From assembly GCA_025361585.1 (NCBI GenBank), contig JANYKK010000351.1, forward strand, positions 1 through 41,374: a stretch of 41,374 bases of DNA, given 5' to 3'. Positions 33,844 through 41,374 of this stretch are shown here, piece by piece. Every line of letters starts with the position of its first letter. The stretch's first letter is position 1. This stretch comes from Methylobacter sp. (lineage in GTDB: Bacteria > Pseudomonadota > Gammaproteobacteria > Methylococcales > Methylomonadaceae). The translations under genes were made by a program, and so were the position numbers. A model generated the notes under the pieces. That model ran no database searches and was not told where the DNA came from. It saw only the letters and a list, made by a program, of their open reading frames with translations.

Positions 33844-34638
33844 TTAGAATACTTTGTCGAATATTGTCATGCCTATTTCAAAAGCAATCAGCCAGATAAT
33901 AATCCATTCCAGTATCGTTGAATGTCTGTGTTTTTGCTCGTCTGCCAGCATTTCAAATAACTCATGGATAGTCTCCAGCTTTTTTGACAATACCTCGGTT
34001 CGTTGAGCAATTTCCAGGTATTTTGCGGTGACCCCGTAAAAGGCCTCATATTCCGGGTATTCCCAAAAGAAATCAGGCGTATCCAGCAAGTCGTAATTCA
34101 AAATAATGTCGCTTTTGGTTAAAAACAGTTGTCCGCGGATCTTCGCTATTTTATTGCGGCTTAACTTGATTTTGCCGTTTTCAGCTAATGACTTGGGAAT
34201 GTAGCTGGTGTTGTTGATGGTTGTGAGCGCATTGGTTTCAAAAGAGGTCAGCTTAATCGATTGCGCCATGCCTTGGGATAATGCAAATATCAGAATGGGA
34301 TCCGAAGACTCAATTTCAATATGATCTTCAATAATGCGGGTACTGGGACAGTCGAGAGCGAAGGTAAAGTTGTCTTCCTCTGGGAAAGTCAGCGGATTTT
34401 CTGCATGATCCAATAATAGCTGATGCAGCTTGGCCTGCTGCTCTAAGTCGACATTCCAGTGCACAACAGCGCCATAAGCAAAGACAATAGACCAGCATTG
34501 ATCGTCTTCAATCAATAATGCGCCTTTAATAATCCGTATCAGCGTCGAGTCTGATAGCAACCTTGCCAATGCACTGATGTCAAAACCTTGCGCCAAACAA
34601 TAGGCTACGCATTTCTTAATGGACTGATTCTCAGACAT
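33844..34638 (-). CDS. RMD1/YagE-type DUF155 protein
   Basis: A 264-residue protein: mixed alpha/beta N-terminal half with WSIVFAYGAVVHWNVD (the FxYGxxVxW core of DUF155), IEIESSDPILIFALSQGMAQSIKL, a LFLTKSDIILNYDLLDTPDFFWEYPE segment, a coiled-coil stretch (EIAQRTEVLSKKLETIHELFEML) and a C-terminal membrane helix (ILEWIIIWLIAFEIGMTIF). This is the RMD1/Sad1-interacting-factor-like family, known in yeast mitochondria (Rmd1, Rmd8, Rrg-type) and of unknown role in bacteria. It lies 15 bases upstream of rlmJ. Confidence 0.85.
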   Translation of the reverse strand: MSENQSIKKCVAYCLAQGFDISALARLLSDSTLIRIIKGALLIEDDQCWSIVFAYGAVVHWNVDLEQQAKLHQLLLDHAENPLTFPEEDNFTFALDCPSTRIIEDHIEIESSDPILIFALSQGMAQSIKLTSFETNALTTINNTSYIPKSLAENGKIKLSRNKIAKIRGQLFLTKSDIILNYDLLDTPDFFWEYPEYEAFYGVTAKYLEIAQRTEVLSKKLETIHELFEMLADEQKHRHSTILEWIIIWLIAFEIGMTIFDKVF

Positions 34639-34759
34639 AAAGCGCCCTCAAAAGTTAATATTCAAGGTAACTGTGGGGTGACAAGCTTTCGTTTATGTAT
34701 CGCATTGTGGTATCAGTAGACCTGCCTCCATCTGTTGATACCACTGAAAATAACGGTTA

Positions 34760-35176
34760 TTACTCTGCAATTTTTATCAGCCAGCCATTCTCGGCATTAC
34801 ATTTTGGATTTTTGACGGTAACCTTGATATTGATTCTTGCTGCTGTATTAAGTAACTCGGCAGGTAATTTACCTTTGACCAGATAAAAACCTTCTTTATT
34901 TTCGGCAGTCACGTCAACGGGGATCGATTTTATGGTGACTTTGATTTGCTCGGGTTTTTCCACATTAAAAGCCCAAAAAGAGAATGCTGATCCCGGTGCA
35001 ACGGTTGCCAGATTGGCGGGCAAAAATTTGTTTAGCTGTGCTTTTAAACAGCCACCTTCGCTACCGCCACCACCGCCGGCCATATTGTGTCCGCTATGAT
35101 GCTCTGAGGCATAAGCTGCGCTGACATTAAAGCAAGAAACTATAAAAAGAATGGCGAGTAGTCTTGGTATTTTCAT
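34760..35176 (-). CDS. Small secreted protein with His/Gly-rich N-terminus
   Basis: A 138-residue product with a signal peptide (MKIPRLLAILFIVSCFNVSAAYA, cleavage expected near Ala23) followed by EHHSGHNMAGGGGGSEGGCLK, a His/Met/Gly stretch that could bind copper or another metal, and a beta-rich domain (FSFWAFNVEKPEQIKVTIKS ... INIKVTVKNPKCN) with two Cys likely to form a disulfide. The ATG with AAGGT 8-9 bases upstream is chosen over an in-frame TTG five codons earlier. Family not recognised; the metal idea is inference. Confidence 0.68.
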   Translation of the reverse strand: MKIPRLLAILFIVSCFNVSAAYASEHHSGHNMAGGGGGSEGGCLKAQLNKFLPANLATVAPGSAFSFWAFNVEKPEQIKVTIKSIPVDVTAENKEGFYLVKGKLPAELLNTAARINIKVTVKNPKCNAENGWLIKIAE

Positions 35177-35303
35177 CAGTTTACCTTTCAATTATTATTT
35201 TTGTTATGACCCGCATAATGCGAGTTTTGAATCGTGGCTAAGGCTGGAAGATTTGTCGGTGAAATCACCCGTATCGCTAATTATATTCATAAATGACGAT
35301 TCA

Positions 35304-36596
35304 TCATAAAACATTGGCATAGTCCTGTTCCAGTTGCTTGAAATTCATTGACGACATGAAGCGACTGAAACTCAGCCAGGAGGAAAGCCCCATTAAGTCT
35401 TTGAACTGCGGCGGCAGGAAGCGCGGCGCTATCACTGTGCCTTCATCAACCAAATCGAACAGCACCTTCATGTCCTCAATCATGGTTTTACCGCAAAACA
35501 GCAACGGGATGCGGTCGGGCTTGCCCTTGTTGACCGCAAGACGCATGAAATTGTAGGTTAGCACGAAGCCTTTGATATAGGTCAGGTCTTTGGTAAACGG
35601 CATGCCGTCGGAACTGCTGCCCCTGAATACCCGGCTGCTGAGTGTATAGCTTTCTTCTTTGTCCAGGCCTTTTTCCCTAAAGAAATCGAATATGTCCAAA
35701 AAGTCGGCGCCTTCTTCTGCCAGCGTGATTGCACGCACCCGGTTAATTAGGCGCATCAGTCGGTTGGGCGTGGAGCTGAAAGTCAATATTTCCATCAATA
35801 CCGCTAACCCTTCCTGGGTGACGGTTGCTGACGGCGGCCCTTTGCCGAGAAAGGTGCAATAAGGTTGAGCCAAGCCGTTCAAGGTGGTGCCCAGATGCAC
35901 CCATATTTCGTGAACTTCAAGCACGCGCAGATCGCGCATGTTGAACAGCGCATCGGTGCGTAATTTGATGTAATCGGTGCCGGCTGCAGCATCGGCGACA
36001 ATACCGTCGCTGAGCATGGCGCGTAGGCCTTCGCCGGGGAACACGGCTTGGATTTTCTCGTTAAGGATGTCGACAGCATCCTTGGCATTGATGGTCTTGG
36101 GTTCCTCGACCAGAAAATCCAGTTGTAATAATTGCGACAGGGTTCCTTCCATCATGCTGCCCAGATCGGCAATGGTCGGGTCGCCGACATGAAAAACGTC
36201 CTGAGATGAGCCGTATAATTCCTGGGAAATATTGGCGAAGGTCGGTTTCCCTCTGGTTTCCAGCATACGCACGACATCCAGGTATTCTTTGCAGATTCGG
36301 CGCATGATTACGCTAAGCGGGTTGAGCTGGCCGAGCTTGCGCATTAAGTCGCGCTCAATCTGGTAAAACTCGTGTTTCTTTTCGTTCGGGTCAAAGCCTA
36401 AGGGGCGTTTTTGATAATAGTCCGGCGTGACGATAGGCGATTTTTTGCAGTTGCTCTCGAAAAAAGCCTGCTTGATATTATCGTCCCATTTGATTGCGTC
36501 AAGTATCCGTATCGGTTGTTGAGCCTTGACGATCCGATCCGACAGCGCTTTGACTTCGGTCAGGTAAGCGGAGGGTTTAATGGCTTTTTTGCGCAT
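35304..36596 (-). CDS. DUF1704 QEGLA-motif putative metalloprotease
   Basis: A 430-residue protein of the DUF1704 family, annotated in databases as flavohemoglobin expression-modulating QEGLA motif protein. It has VLEVHEIWVHLGTTLNG (HExxxH zinc-binding pattern, about residues 230-235) and ATVTQEGLAVLMEIL (the naming motif with the third ligand Glu, about 262). This is the arrangement of the MATCAP/tyrosine-carboxypeptidase fold known from eukaryotes, so a peptidase role is plausible; the substrate in bacteria is unknown. There is no signal peptide, so it should be cytoplasmic. An in-frame upstream ATG is not seen. Confidence 0.88.
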   Translation of the reverse strand: MRKKAIKPSAYLTEVKALSDRIVKAQQPIRILDAIKWDDNIKQAFFESNCKKSPIVTPDYYQKRPLGFDPNEKKHEFYQIERDLMRKLGQLNPLSVIMRRICKEYLDVVRMLETRGKPTFANISQELYGSSQDVFHVGDPTIADLGSMMEGTLSQLLQLDFLVEEPKTINAKDAVDILNEKIQAVFPGEGLRAMLSDGIVADAAAGTDYIKLRTDALFNMRDLRVLEVHEIWVHLGTTLNGLAQPYCTFLGKGPPSATVTQEGLAVLMEILTFSSTPNRLMRLINRVRAITLAEEGADFLDIFDFFREKGLDKEESYTLSSRVFRGSSSDGMPFTKDLTYIKGFVLTYNFMRLAVNKGKPDRIPLLFCGKTMIEDMKVLFDLVDEGTVIAPRFLPPQFKDLMGLSSWLSFSRFMSSMNFKQLEQDYANVL

Positions 36597-36966
36597 GTAT
36601 ATCGTCCATTAGCGGTGCAGTGTTTAAGGTTAACCGTAAAAATAACGAAACCTCATCCAGTATAGCAACAGATTGACAAAGCCCAACGGGATTCCAATCC
36701 GGGTAAATTCGAAAATTGAAAGAGGCTTCATATTTTTAGCGTGTTGAAGCCGACATTGTTGCCGATACATTCATTATCATCCAAAAGATGATGGATGATT
36801 TTACCGCTTGGCTGTAAATAAATGCTAAATAACCCACATATTGATTACTAGAACAGTATTTTATATAGAATAGTTAAGGTCAATTAAGACTATTTTAAGG
36901 TTAAATGATGAGAATAGAATCATCAGTATTATTACGTATGAAATATGAACAACGAGTACAACCGAC
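36597..36966. other. AT-rich promoter region between divergent genes
   Basis: No gene seen. It holds the inverted pair ATCATCCA/TGGATGAT at about 36776-36799 and a very AT-rich part (36820-36910) that should carry the promoter of the MepK-like gene, with TATATAGAATAG-like sequence near 36872; I cannot fix the boxes. Confidence 0.4.
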
Positions 36967-37692
36967 ATGAATGAAAGCGACATCATTTCAACACGACGCA
37001 AGTTCCTGAAAAATATGGCTTATGGTTCCCTGTTGATGGTAGGGGGGATCGGAGTCGCAAACGCAAAAGTCAAGCATATAGCTTCACATGCAGTCCTTAC
37101 TTCCCATAAAACACGTGTTCATGACACGCTACATCGGCATTTGTCTTCAAACGAGTTTACAAACGAGTTCTCGCACATTCCTCCCCAGCACAGGTCTTCG
37201 CCCAAGATAGATACCCCTAGGGGGCTTGATCTGAACTCACCTTCGCATAAGGTGCTTGCCTTCCATAACACCCATACTGGCGACCAGTTAAAACTGACTT
37301 ATTTTGAGCAGGGTCGTTATATCGAAGGTGCGCTTCACGAAATTAATCATTTGTTTCGCGACTATCATGACGGTAGTGTCCACCCCATCGATCCCGCGTT
37401 ACTGGATCAGTTGTATGATTTAAAGCATGTGCTGGAAGCCAGAAAGCCGTTTCATATCGTCTCCGGGTATCGGTCACCGGCCACCAACGCCGATTTGCGT
37501 AAACACAGCGATGGCGTCTCTAAAAATAGCCTGCACATGCAGGGTAGAGCGATCGATATACGCATTGAGGGTTTAGATTCCAGAAGGATTAGAAATGCGG
37601 CTCTGGCTATGCGCCGTGGCGGCGTTGGTTATTACGCAAAATCCGATTTTGTGCATTTGGACACCGGCAGTGTTAGAACTTGGGCTGGCTAG
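36967..37692 (+). CDS. mepK: Tat-exported DUF882/M15-type peptidoglycan endopeptidase (MepK/YcbK-like)
   Basis: E. coli MepK (YcbK) cuts 3-3 (and some 4-3) crosslinks in peptidoglycan. The 241-residue protein starts with a twin-arginine signal, STRRKFLKNMAYGSLLMVGGIG, then a long linker, then the LAS-type domain from about residue 85: LAFHNTHTGDQLKLTYFEQG, LYDLKHVLEARKPFHIVSGYRSP, the zinc site SLHMQGRAIDIRI (His and Asp) and FVHLDTG (last His). The Tat signal and the motif set are as in YcbK. It converges with the L,D-transpeptidase gene whose product makes the bonds it cuts. A perfect terminator hairpin begins at its stop codon. Ribosome site weak. Confidence 0.9.
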   Translation: MNESDIISTRRKFLKNMAYGSLLMVGGIGVANAKVKHIASHAVLTSHKTRVHDTLHRHLSSNEFTNEFSHIPPQHRSSPKIDTPRGLDLNSPSHKVLAFHNTHTGDQLKLTYFEQGRYIEGALHEINHLFRDYHDGSVHPIDPALLDQLYDLKHVLEARKPFHIVSGYRSPATNADLRKHSDGVSKNSLHMQGRAIDIRIEGLDSRRIRNAALAMRRGGVGYYAKSDFVHLDTGSVRTWAG

Positions 37693-37714
37693 AGGTTCTA
37701 GCGAACCTCTTCTT
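37691..37714 (+). terminator. Terminator of the mepK-like gene
   Basis: AGAGGTTC-TAGC-GAACCTCT is a perfect eight-pair stem with a four-base loop and begins inside the stop codon; TCTT follows. The T-tract is short. Confidence 0.6.
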
Positions 37715-37724
37715 AATACATGAA

Positions 37725-37755
37725 ACCACGAAGGACGCGAAGTTTCCTTCGTGGT
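37725..37755. terminator. Second hairpin between the convergent cell-wall genes
   Basis: ACCACGAAGGA and TCCTTCGTGGT form a perfect 11-pair stem with nine-base loop, able to act from both sides. Its CCACGAA arms recall the outer arms of the foldback at 27295. Confidence 0.55.
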
Positions 37756-37806
37756 AAATACATTGGCAGTCGTCGCCCATTCCAATTCTTCCGCGCAACA
37801 AATCGT

Positions 37807-39567
37807 CTATTTGATTAGCGCTTCCTGTGCAGTATTGGTGCTGATAAATAGCGACTGATCTGACAGGTCATCCGGCTTACTTAGCGCCCCCAGCAATACC
37901 GCATCATGGCCATAAATATCAGGGTAAAACTCTAGATTATCAAATTGGTCGAAAAAAGCAGTGATATAAAAAAACAACACCGGTATCGGCTTCTTCAAGA
38001 TGACTCGCTGCGTTTTTGGCGTGCTCATGGCGAGTTGTATAGTTTCCGGGTTCCAGTCGTCCTGATTTTTAAGCGCAAACTCAGCCAGTTTTTCAGGGTT
38101 TGCAACCCGCACGCAGCCATGACTGAAATCCCTGCGTGATTTGCTAAACAAGGCATTGGCTGGCGTATCATGGAGATACACATCATCCTTGTTGGGGAAG
38201 ATGAACTTCACCCGGCCTAAAGAATTCTTTCCGCCCGGACGCTGTCTGATCCTTAACTTGCCTTCTTTGAGCAGATTCATTGTTTCTGCGTTAAGCGCTG
38301 TAGGTTTTTCCCCGTCGCGAAAAACAGAAACCAGCTCCATATTTTCCTTATCAAGATAATCCTTGTTTTGAATTAACTTGGGTAATATTTCATTCTTTAT
38401 GATGCTGTAAGGTACATTCCAATAAGGCATAAAATCGATAAAGTGCATTTCCGCCATCAACACCGGGGTTTGAGTTTTTAGTGCATTGCCGACTACAACC
38501 CTCATATTAATAATATTGGCATCTGGCTGATCAATGGCATCAAACGCCCATAATTGGAAGGCTGGAATATTAACAATAACGAAAGCTCCGCTACTGAGTT
38601 CCGGCAACCAGCGCAGTCTTTCCATAGCCAGTTCGATTTGTGTTACGCGTTCGCTTAAGGGTACGTTGAGTGCGGCTACGGTGCCTGTTCCAATATATCC
38701 ATCAGCAGTGAGTCCATGCCGTTTTTGAAACTTTTTAACCCCGGTAACGATAGCATCAGTGTATAACGAGGATTTTTTAGGGTTGCTAACCGATTTATCT
38801 TCGGGCAAATCACCTAGGGTGGTTAAAAATTGGCGTAACTCGGCGATTTGAGGGTGATTGTCACCAGGATGCAACGTTTTTGTAGCGTCTAATTTGAAAA
38901 ACGGAGCGTTCAAGGCAAGCTGGCGGTAATTAGCCAAGGCTATTTTTAATTTTTGATATTGTTTTAACTTAGGTTCAATCGATAGCGGCAATTCAGCCAG
39001 CGTATTTTGCGCTAGGCTGTTTTTAATTGACAAGGGTAAATCAATCAGCTTTTTTTCTCTTAACTTTAAGTTAAAATTGATGCCCTGAGGATTGACTCTA
39101 CCATAATGTAAATCATGCAAGAAGCGTAGCAGTGAGATACTGACTGCTGTGTCGTATAGCGCTAATTCTTTGTACGCATCCGATTTTAACTTTAAGGTAG
39201 GCTGTAGTTTTTGTTGGAGCGTGTTCGTGTCGTAATTCTTAGGATTTAAGCCGTGGATAGTCGCGTTCGTCAACAGATTAAGTGCAGCGTTGATGTTTTT
39301 TTCTGAGTCCCCATTGCCTAGCCAAAGCAATTGATGGTTCGACATTGTGTAGAGGGATTCAAGATCGTCGGTACGATTTGGAAAGTTAGGCAGCATCAGA
39401 TAAGGGTGCTGTTTGGTTGTAATAATGGTGGTAATTTCCTGGGCTACGCCGGGTTCCTGATTAGCTGTTTCTTCGGCAAGTAATGCCTGCATGGGTAGAC
39501 TCAAGAGTAGGCCCAAAAAGAAAAATATTGGCAATTGGGGAAGAGCGCGTCTTATAGTCTTTTTCAA
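37807..39567 (-). CDS. ldtD: L,D-transpeptidase of the YcbB/LdtD type
   Basis: Makes 3-3 (mDAP-mDAP) crosslinks in peptidoglycan. The 586-residue protein has a basic start and signal sequence (KKTIRRALPQLPIFFFLGLLLSLPMQALLA), an N-terminal scaffold domain with QLLWLGNG and LHDLHYGRVNPQGINF, a peptidoglycan-binding domain (DNHPQIAELRQFLTTLGDL ... AVTGVKKFQKRHGL-type, about 250-300), and the YkuD catalytic domain with FIDFMPYWNVPYSIIKNEILP, YLHDTPANALF and SHGCVRVANP, Cys485 being the nucleophile. Size and order are those of E. coli LdtD. No close ribosome site better than AAAAAG is seen. Confidence 0.93.
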   Translation of the reverse strand: MKKTIRRALPQLPIFFFLGLLLSLPMQALLAEETANQEPGVAQEITTIITTKQHPYLMLPNFPNRTDDLESLYTMSNHQLLWLGNGDSEKNINAALNLLTNATIHGLNPKNYDTNTLQQKLQPTLKLKSDAYKELALYDTAVSISLLRFLHDLHYGRVNPQGINFNLKLREKKLIDLPLSIKNSLAQNTLAELPLSIEPKLKQYQKLKIALANYRQLALNAPFFKLDATKTLHPGDNHPQIAELRQFLTTLGDLPEDKSVSNPKKSSLYTDAIVTGVKKFQKRHGLTADGYIGTGTVAALNVPLSERVTQIELAMERLRWLPELSSGAFVIVNIPAFQLWAFDAIDQPDANIINMRVVVGNALKTQTPVLMAEMHFIDFMPYWNVPYSIIKNEILPKLIQNKDYLDKENMELVSVFRDGEKPTALNAETMNLLKEGKLRIRQRPGGKNSLGRVKFIFPNKDDVYLHDTPANALFSKSRRDFSHGCVRVANPEKLAEFALKNQDDWNPETIQLAMSTPKTQRVILKKPIPVLFFYITAFFDQFDNLEFYPDIYGHDAVLLGALSKPDDLSDQSLFISTNTAQEALIK

Positions 39568-39782
39568 TTTATTTATTCGCTGAATGTTCGTGATGTGAAG
39601 TTTTGCGGTTGAGGGTTGGATAAGCCTCTTTAAAATCAGGATGATTGGTTTTTTGTTACATCCCTTAGCGGTAGAGGAATTTTAACATTAACTATATCAT
39701 TCGAGGAAATTTTGACGGCTTGTCCGGATATTTTCCGAGAGACGCATCACTAAATGAATTTCGTTTACTACAAGGCAATGCT

Positions 39783-41186
39783 ATGGCAAATCTTACTTTT
39801 TTAGGCGCAACTGGACAAGTTACCGGTTCCTGTTATTTGGTGGAAAGCGATTCCAGCCGTATTTTGCTTGATTGCGGAATGTTTCAGGGTTCAAGAGAAA
39901 CAGAAAAACAAAATGAAGCCGATTTTCCGTTTTCCCCGGCGGATATTGATGCGGTGGTGTTATCTCATGCTCATCTTGATCATTGCGGGCGCTTGCCCAA
40001 GCTGGTTAAAGATGGATTCAATGGGCCGGTGTTTCTGACTGAGGCCAGTTTTTCGCTGTTGGAATTGATGTTGATGGATGCTGCTCATCTGCAATTACGG
40101 GATACGGAGTGGGAAAACAAGCGTCGGGAGCGAGCCGGTAAGCCGCTGCTTGAACCTTTATATACCGAGGCGGATGTTAAAGCGTTGCTGGCGTTACGTC
40201 AGCCGATAGCCTATGGCGTAGAAACTAAAATACTGCCTACTCTAAGCGTTTCTTTTCATGAAGCCGGACATATACTCGGTTCGGCTATAGTGCGTTTGCG
40301 TATCAACGATAAAGATAAAGTCAAAACACTGGTTTTTTCCGGTGATTTGGGCAATCCGAGTTCGCCATTATTGCGCGATCCGACAATTTTAACCGAAGCC
40401 GATATATTGTTGCTTGAATCTACTTACGGCGACCGCGACCATAAGCCGCTGGAAAGCACCTTAGATGAATTGCGTGTGGCATTGGCGGAGGCAGCAGAGA
40501 GTGGTGGCAATGTCATTATTCCGGCTTTTGCGGTGGGCAGAACCCAGGATCTGATTTACTGGCTAGGCAAAATTCAGCGTCAGGGAGGATTGCCACAGCA
40601 ACAAATTTATCTGGATAGCCCGATGGCAATCAGCGCCAGTAATATCTACGCTGAAAATGTGAGCTTATTCAATATAGATGATCCTGAATTTACCGAAGTT
40701 GCCCCCGGTGGCTGGCAAGCTTGGCTGCCGGGACTGATTTATTCTCAGGCAGCTGAAGAGTCCATGGCCGTTAACCGTATTGCCGGTGGCGTGGTAATTA
40801 TTGCCGGTAGCGGCATGTGCAATGGCGGGCGCATTCGCCACCATCTTAAATACAATTTATGGCGGCGCAATGCGCATATTATCATCGCAGGCTTTCAGGC
40901 CGAGGGCACTTTAGGCCGGGCTATTGTTGACGGTAAAAAGTCGCATTTGAAAATTTTGGGTGCTGAAGTCAGTGTGGCGGCCAAGGTGCATACCCTGGGC
41001 GCATTAAGCGCCCATGCCGATCAAAGTCAGTTGTTAGACTGGGCTAGTCATTTTAAAGAGCCCAAGCCTAAGCTTTATCTGATTCATGGCGAAAAAACGG
41101 CCACATTGTCATTGCAGACTTGCTTCAAACGAGTGGGATGGCATGCCAATATACCTGCTGTGGGAGAGAAAGTTGCTATTTGTTAA
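39783..41186 (+). CDS. MBL-fold beta-CASP RNA metallohydrolase
   Basis: A 467-residue protein of the Ysh1/CPSF73-like bacterial group. Start MANLTFLGATGQVTGSCYLVES, motif 1 LDCGMFQG, motif 2 VVLSHAHLDHCGRLP (HxHxDH), motif 3 SFHEAGHILGSA, motif 4 FSGDLGNP, then the beta-CASP part with LLLESTYGDRDH, VIIPAFAVGRTQDLIYWL, IAGSGMCNGGRIRHHL and the last HADQSQLL. Expected to be a zinc-dependent RNA endo- or exonuclease; targets are not known. The ATG at this position, with AAGG about 9 bases upstream, fits the family start; an upstream in-frame TTG adds 21 residues without likeness. Confidence 0.93.
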   Translation: MANLTFLGATGQVTGSCYLVESDSSRILLDCGMFQGSRETEKQNEADFPFSPADIDAVVLSHAHLDHCGRLPKLVKDGFNGPVFLTEASFSLLELMLMDAAHLQLRDTEWENKRRERAGKPLLEPLYTEADVKALLALRQPIAYGVETKILPTLSVSFHEAGHILGSAIVRLRINDKDKVKTLVFSGDLGNPSSPLLRDPTILTEADILLLESTYGDRDHKPLESTLDELRVALAEAAESGGNVIIPAFAVGRTQDLIYWLGKIQRQGGLPQQQIYLDSPMAISASNIYAENVSLFNIDDPEFTEVAPGGWQAWLPGLIYSQAAEESMAVNRIAGGVVIIAGSGMCNGGRIRHHLKYNLWRRNAHIIIAGFQAEGTLGRAIVDGKKSHLKILGAEVSVAAKVHTLGALSAHADQSQLLDWASHFKEPKPKLYLIHGEKTATLSLQTCFKRVGWHANIPAVGEKVAIC

Positions 41187-41294
41187 TGGCTTGACGCCGA
41201 TTGATTAATCGTCCGATGCTCCCTCTTTATTGTAGAGTAAATTCTTTGTGAATTGTTAGCCAGTAAATAGCGGTAAATAAAGTTGGCATGGCTG

Positions 41295-41322
41295 TTGACT
41301 GGAAAGTTGGATTGGTTATAAT
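41295..41322 (+). promoter_or_regulatory. Strong sigma-70 type promoter near the window end
   Basis: TTGACT and TATAAT are separated by 16 bases. Transcription should begin near 41329, directly before a structured-RNA-like sequence. Confidence 0.65.
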
Positions 41323-41335
41323 GGTCGGCTTCTTC

Positions 41336-41374
41336 GGGGCTTGGTAGCAGGCTTTGACAGGAATGGAAAGCGAA
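41336..41374 (+). ncRNA. ssrA: Possible 5' end of tmRNA (partial, cut by window)
   Basis: Just behind the strong promoter the sequence GGGGCTTGGTAGCAGG is followed by CTTTGACAGGAATGGAAAG. Bacterial tmRNA starts with GGGG, and about 18 bases later has (A/T)TTCGACRGG; the Bacillus form reads GACAGGGATGG. Here the C of TTCGAC is T and the distance is two bases longer than in E. coli. The remaining about 320 bases lie outside, so the call is tentative. Confidence 0.4.

Noticed and set aside
39720-39782. Longer start for the beta-CASP protein
   Set aside because: The 21 added residues have no family likeness and the internal ATG has its own AAGG site.

Overview
The window looks like chromosome of a gammaproteobacterium, most likely a methanotroph of the Methylococcales or a close relative. 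The reasons are the gammaproteobacterial order hfq-hflX-hflK-hflC-hisZ-purA, GlnS, RlmA and RlmJ of gammaproteobacterial type, an HpnN-like RND protein of the kind tied to hopanoid transport, and moderate GC. The genus is inference; no methane-oxidation gene lies in the window.

Layout. 1-3.7 kb: an ApbE flavin transferase lipoprotein followed by the HpnN-like RND protein. 3.7-6.9 kb: small envelope proteins (a four-repeat membrane protein, a DUF1003 protein, a 14-residue-repeat secreted protein, two short membrane proteins, an RlpA-like protein). 7.2-16.7 kb: a core block with a DHH phosphoesterase, class I fumarase, Hfq, the ribosome-associated GTPase HflX, the FtsH-modulating pair HflK/HflC, the HisG partner HisZ, adenylosuccinate synthetase and a small conserved protein. 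GTAG-type REP palindromes punctuate the 3' half of this block. 16.9-18.1 kb: an MHS-type MFS transporter.

18.2-25.2 kb is a scarred accessory region. It holds a lipoprotein gene broken by one extra G, the 5' end of a DUF4062 gene, a 140-bp segment with two operator-like palindromes inside divergent promoter spacers, a frameshifted IS1595-type transposase with a convergent passenger gene, the 3' end of an EthD-like gene, PaiB, a DUF1640 coiled-coil protein, a 3'-truncated IS30 transposase, a small Y1 (IS200/RAYT-like) transposase inside a 65-bp inverted repeat, a methyltransferase, a lipoprotein, a MITE-like repeat and a cupin. Different broken genes on the two sides of the IS1595 remnant point to IS-associated deletion or recombination rather than simple insertion.

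25.3-36.6 kb is almost entirely on the minus strand: a class V aminotransferase with a MazG-like and a DUF6494 protein, a kinase-like/AAA fusion, RlmA, a periplasmic helical protein, an NTF2-like protein, GlnS, RlmJ, an RMD1/DUF155 protein, a small secreted protein and a QEGLA-motif putative metalloprotease. 37-39.6 kb holds a convergent pair, a Tat-exported MepK/YcbK-type endopeptidase and a YcbB/LdtD-type L,D-transpeptidase; in E. coli the homologous genes are neighbours and act oppositely on 3-3 peptidoglycan crosslinks. 39.8-41.2 kb encodes a beta-CASP RNA metallohydrolase, and the window ends just after a strong promoter at what may be the 5' end of a tmRNA.

I found no CRISPR array, intact prophage, rRNA or complete tRNA. 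The most unusual parts are the control segment at 18,971-19,096 with the chimeric junctions around it, the transposase inside REP-like arms at 22.8-23.5 kb, and the nested foldback at 27.3 kb.
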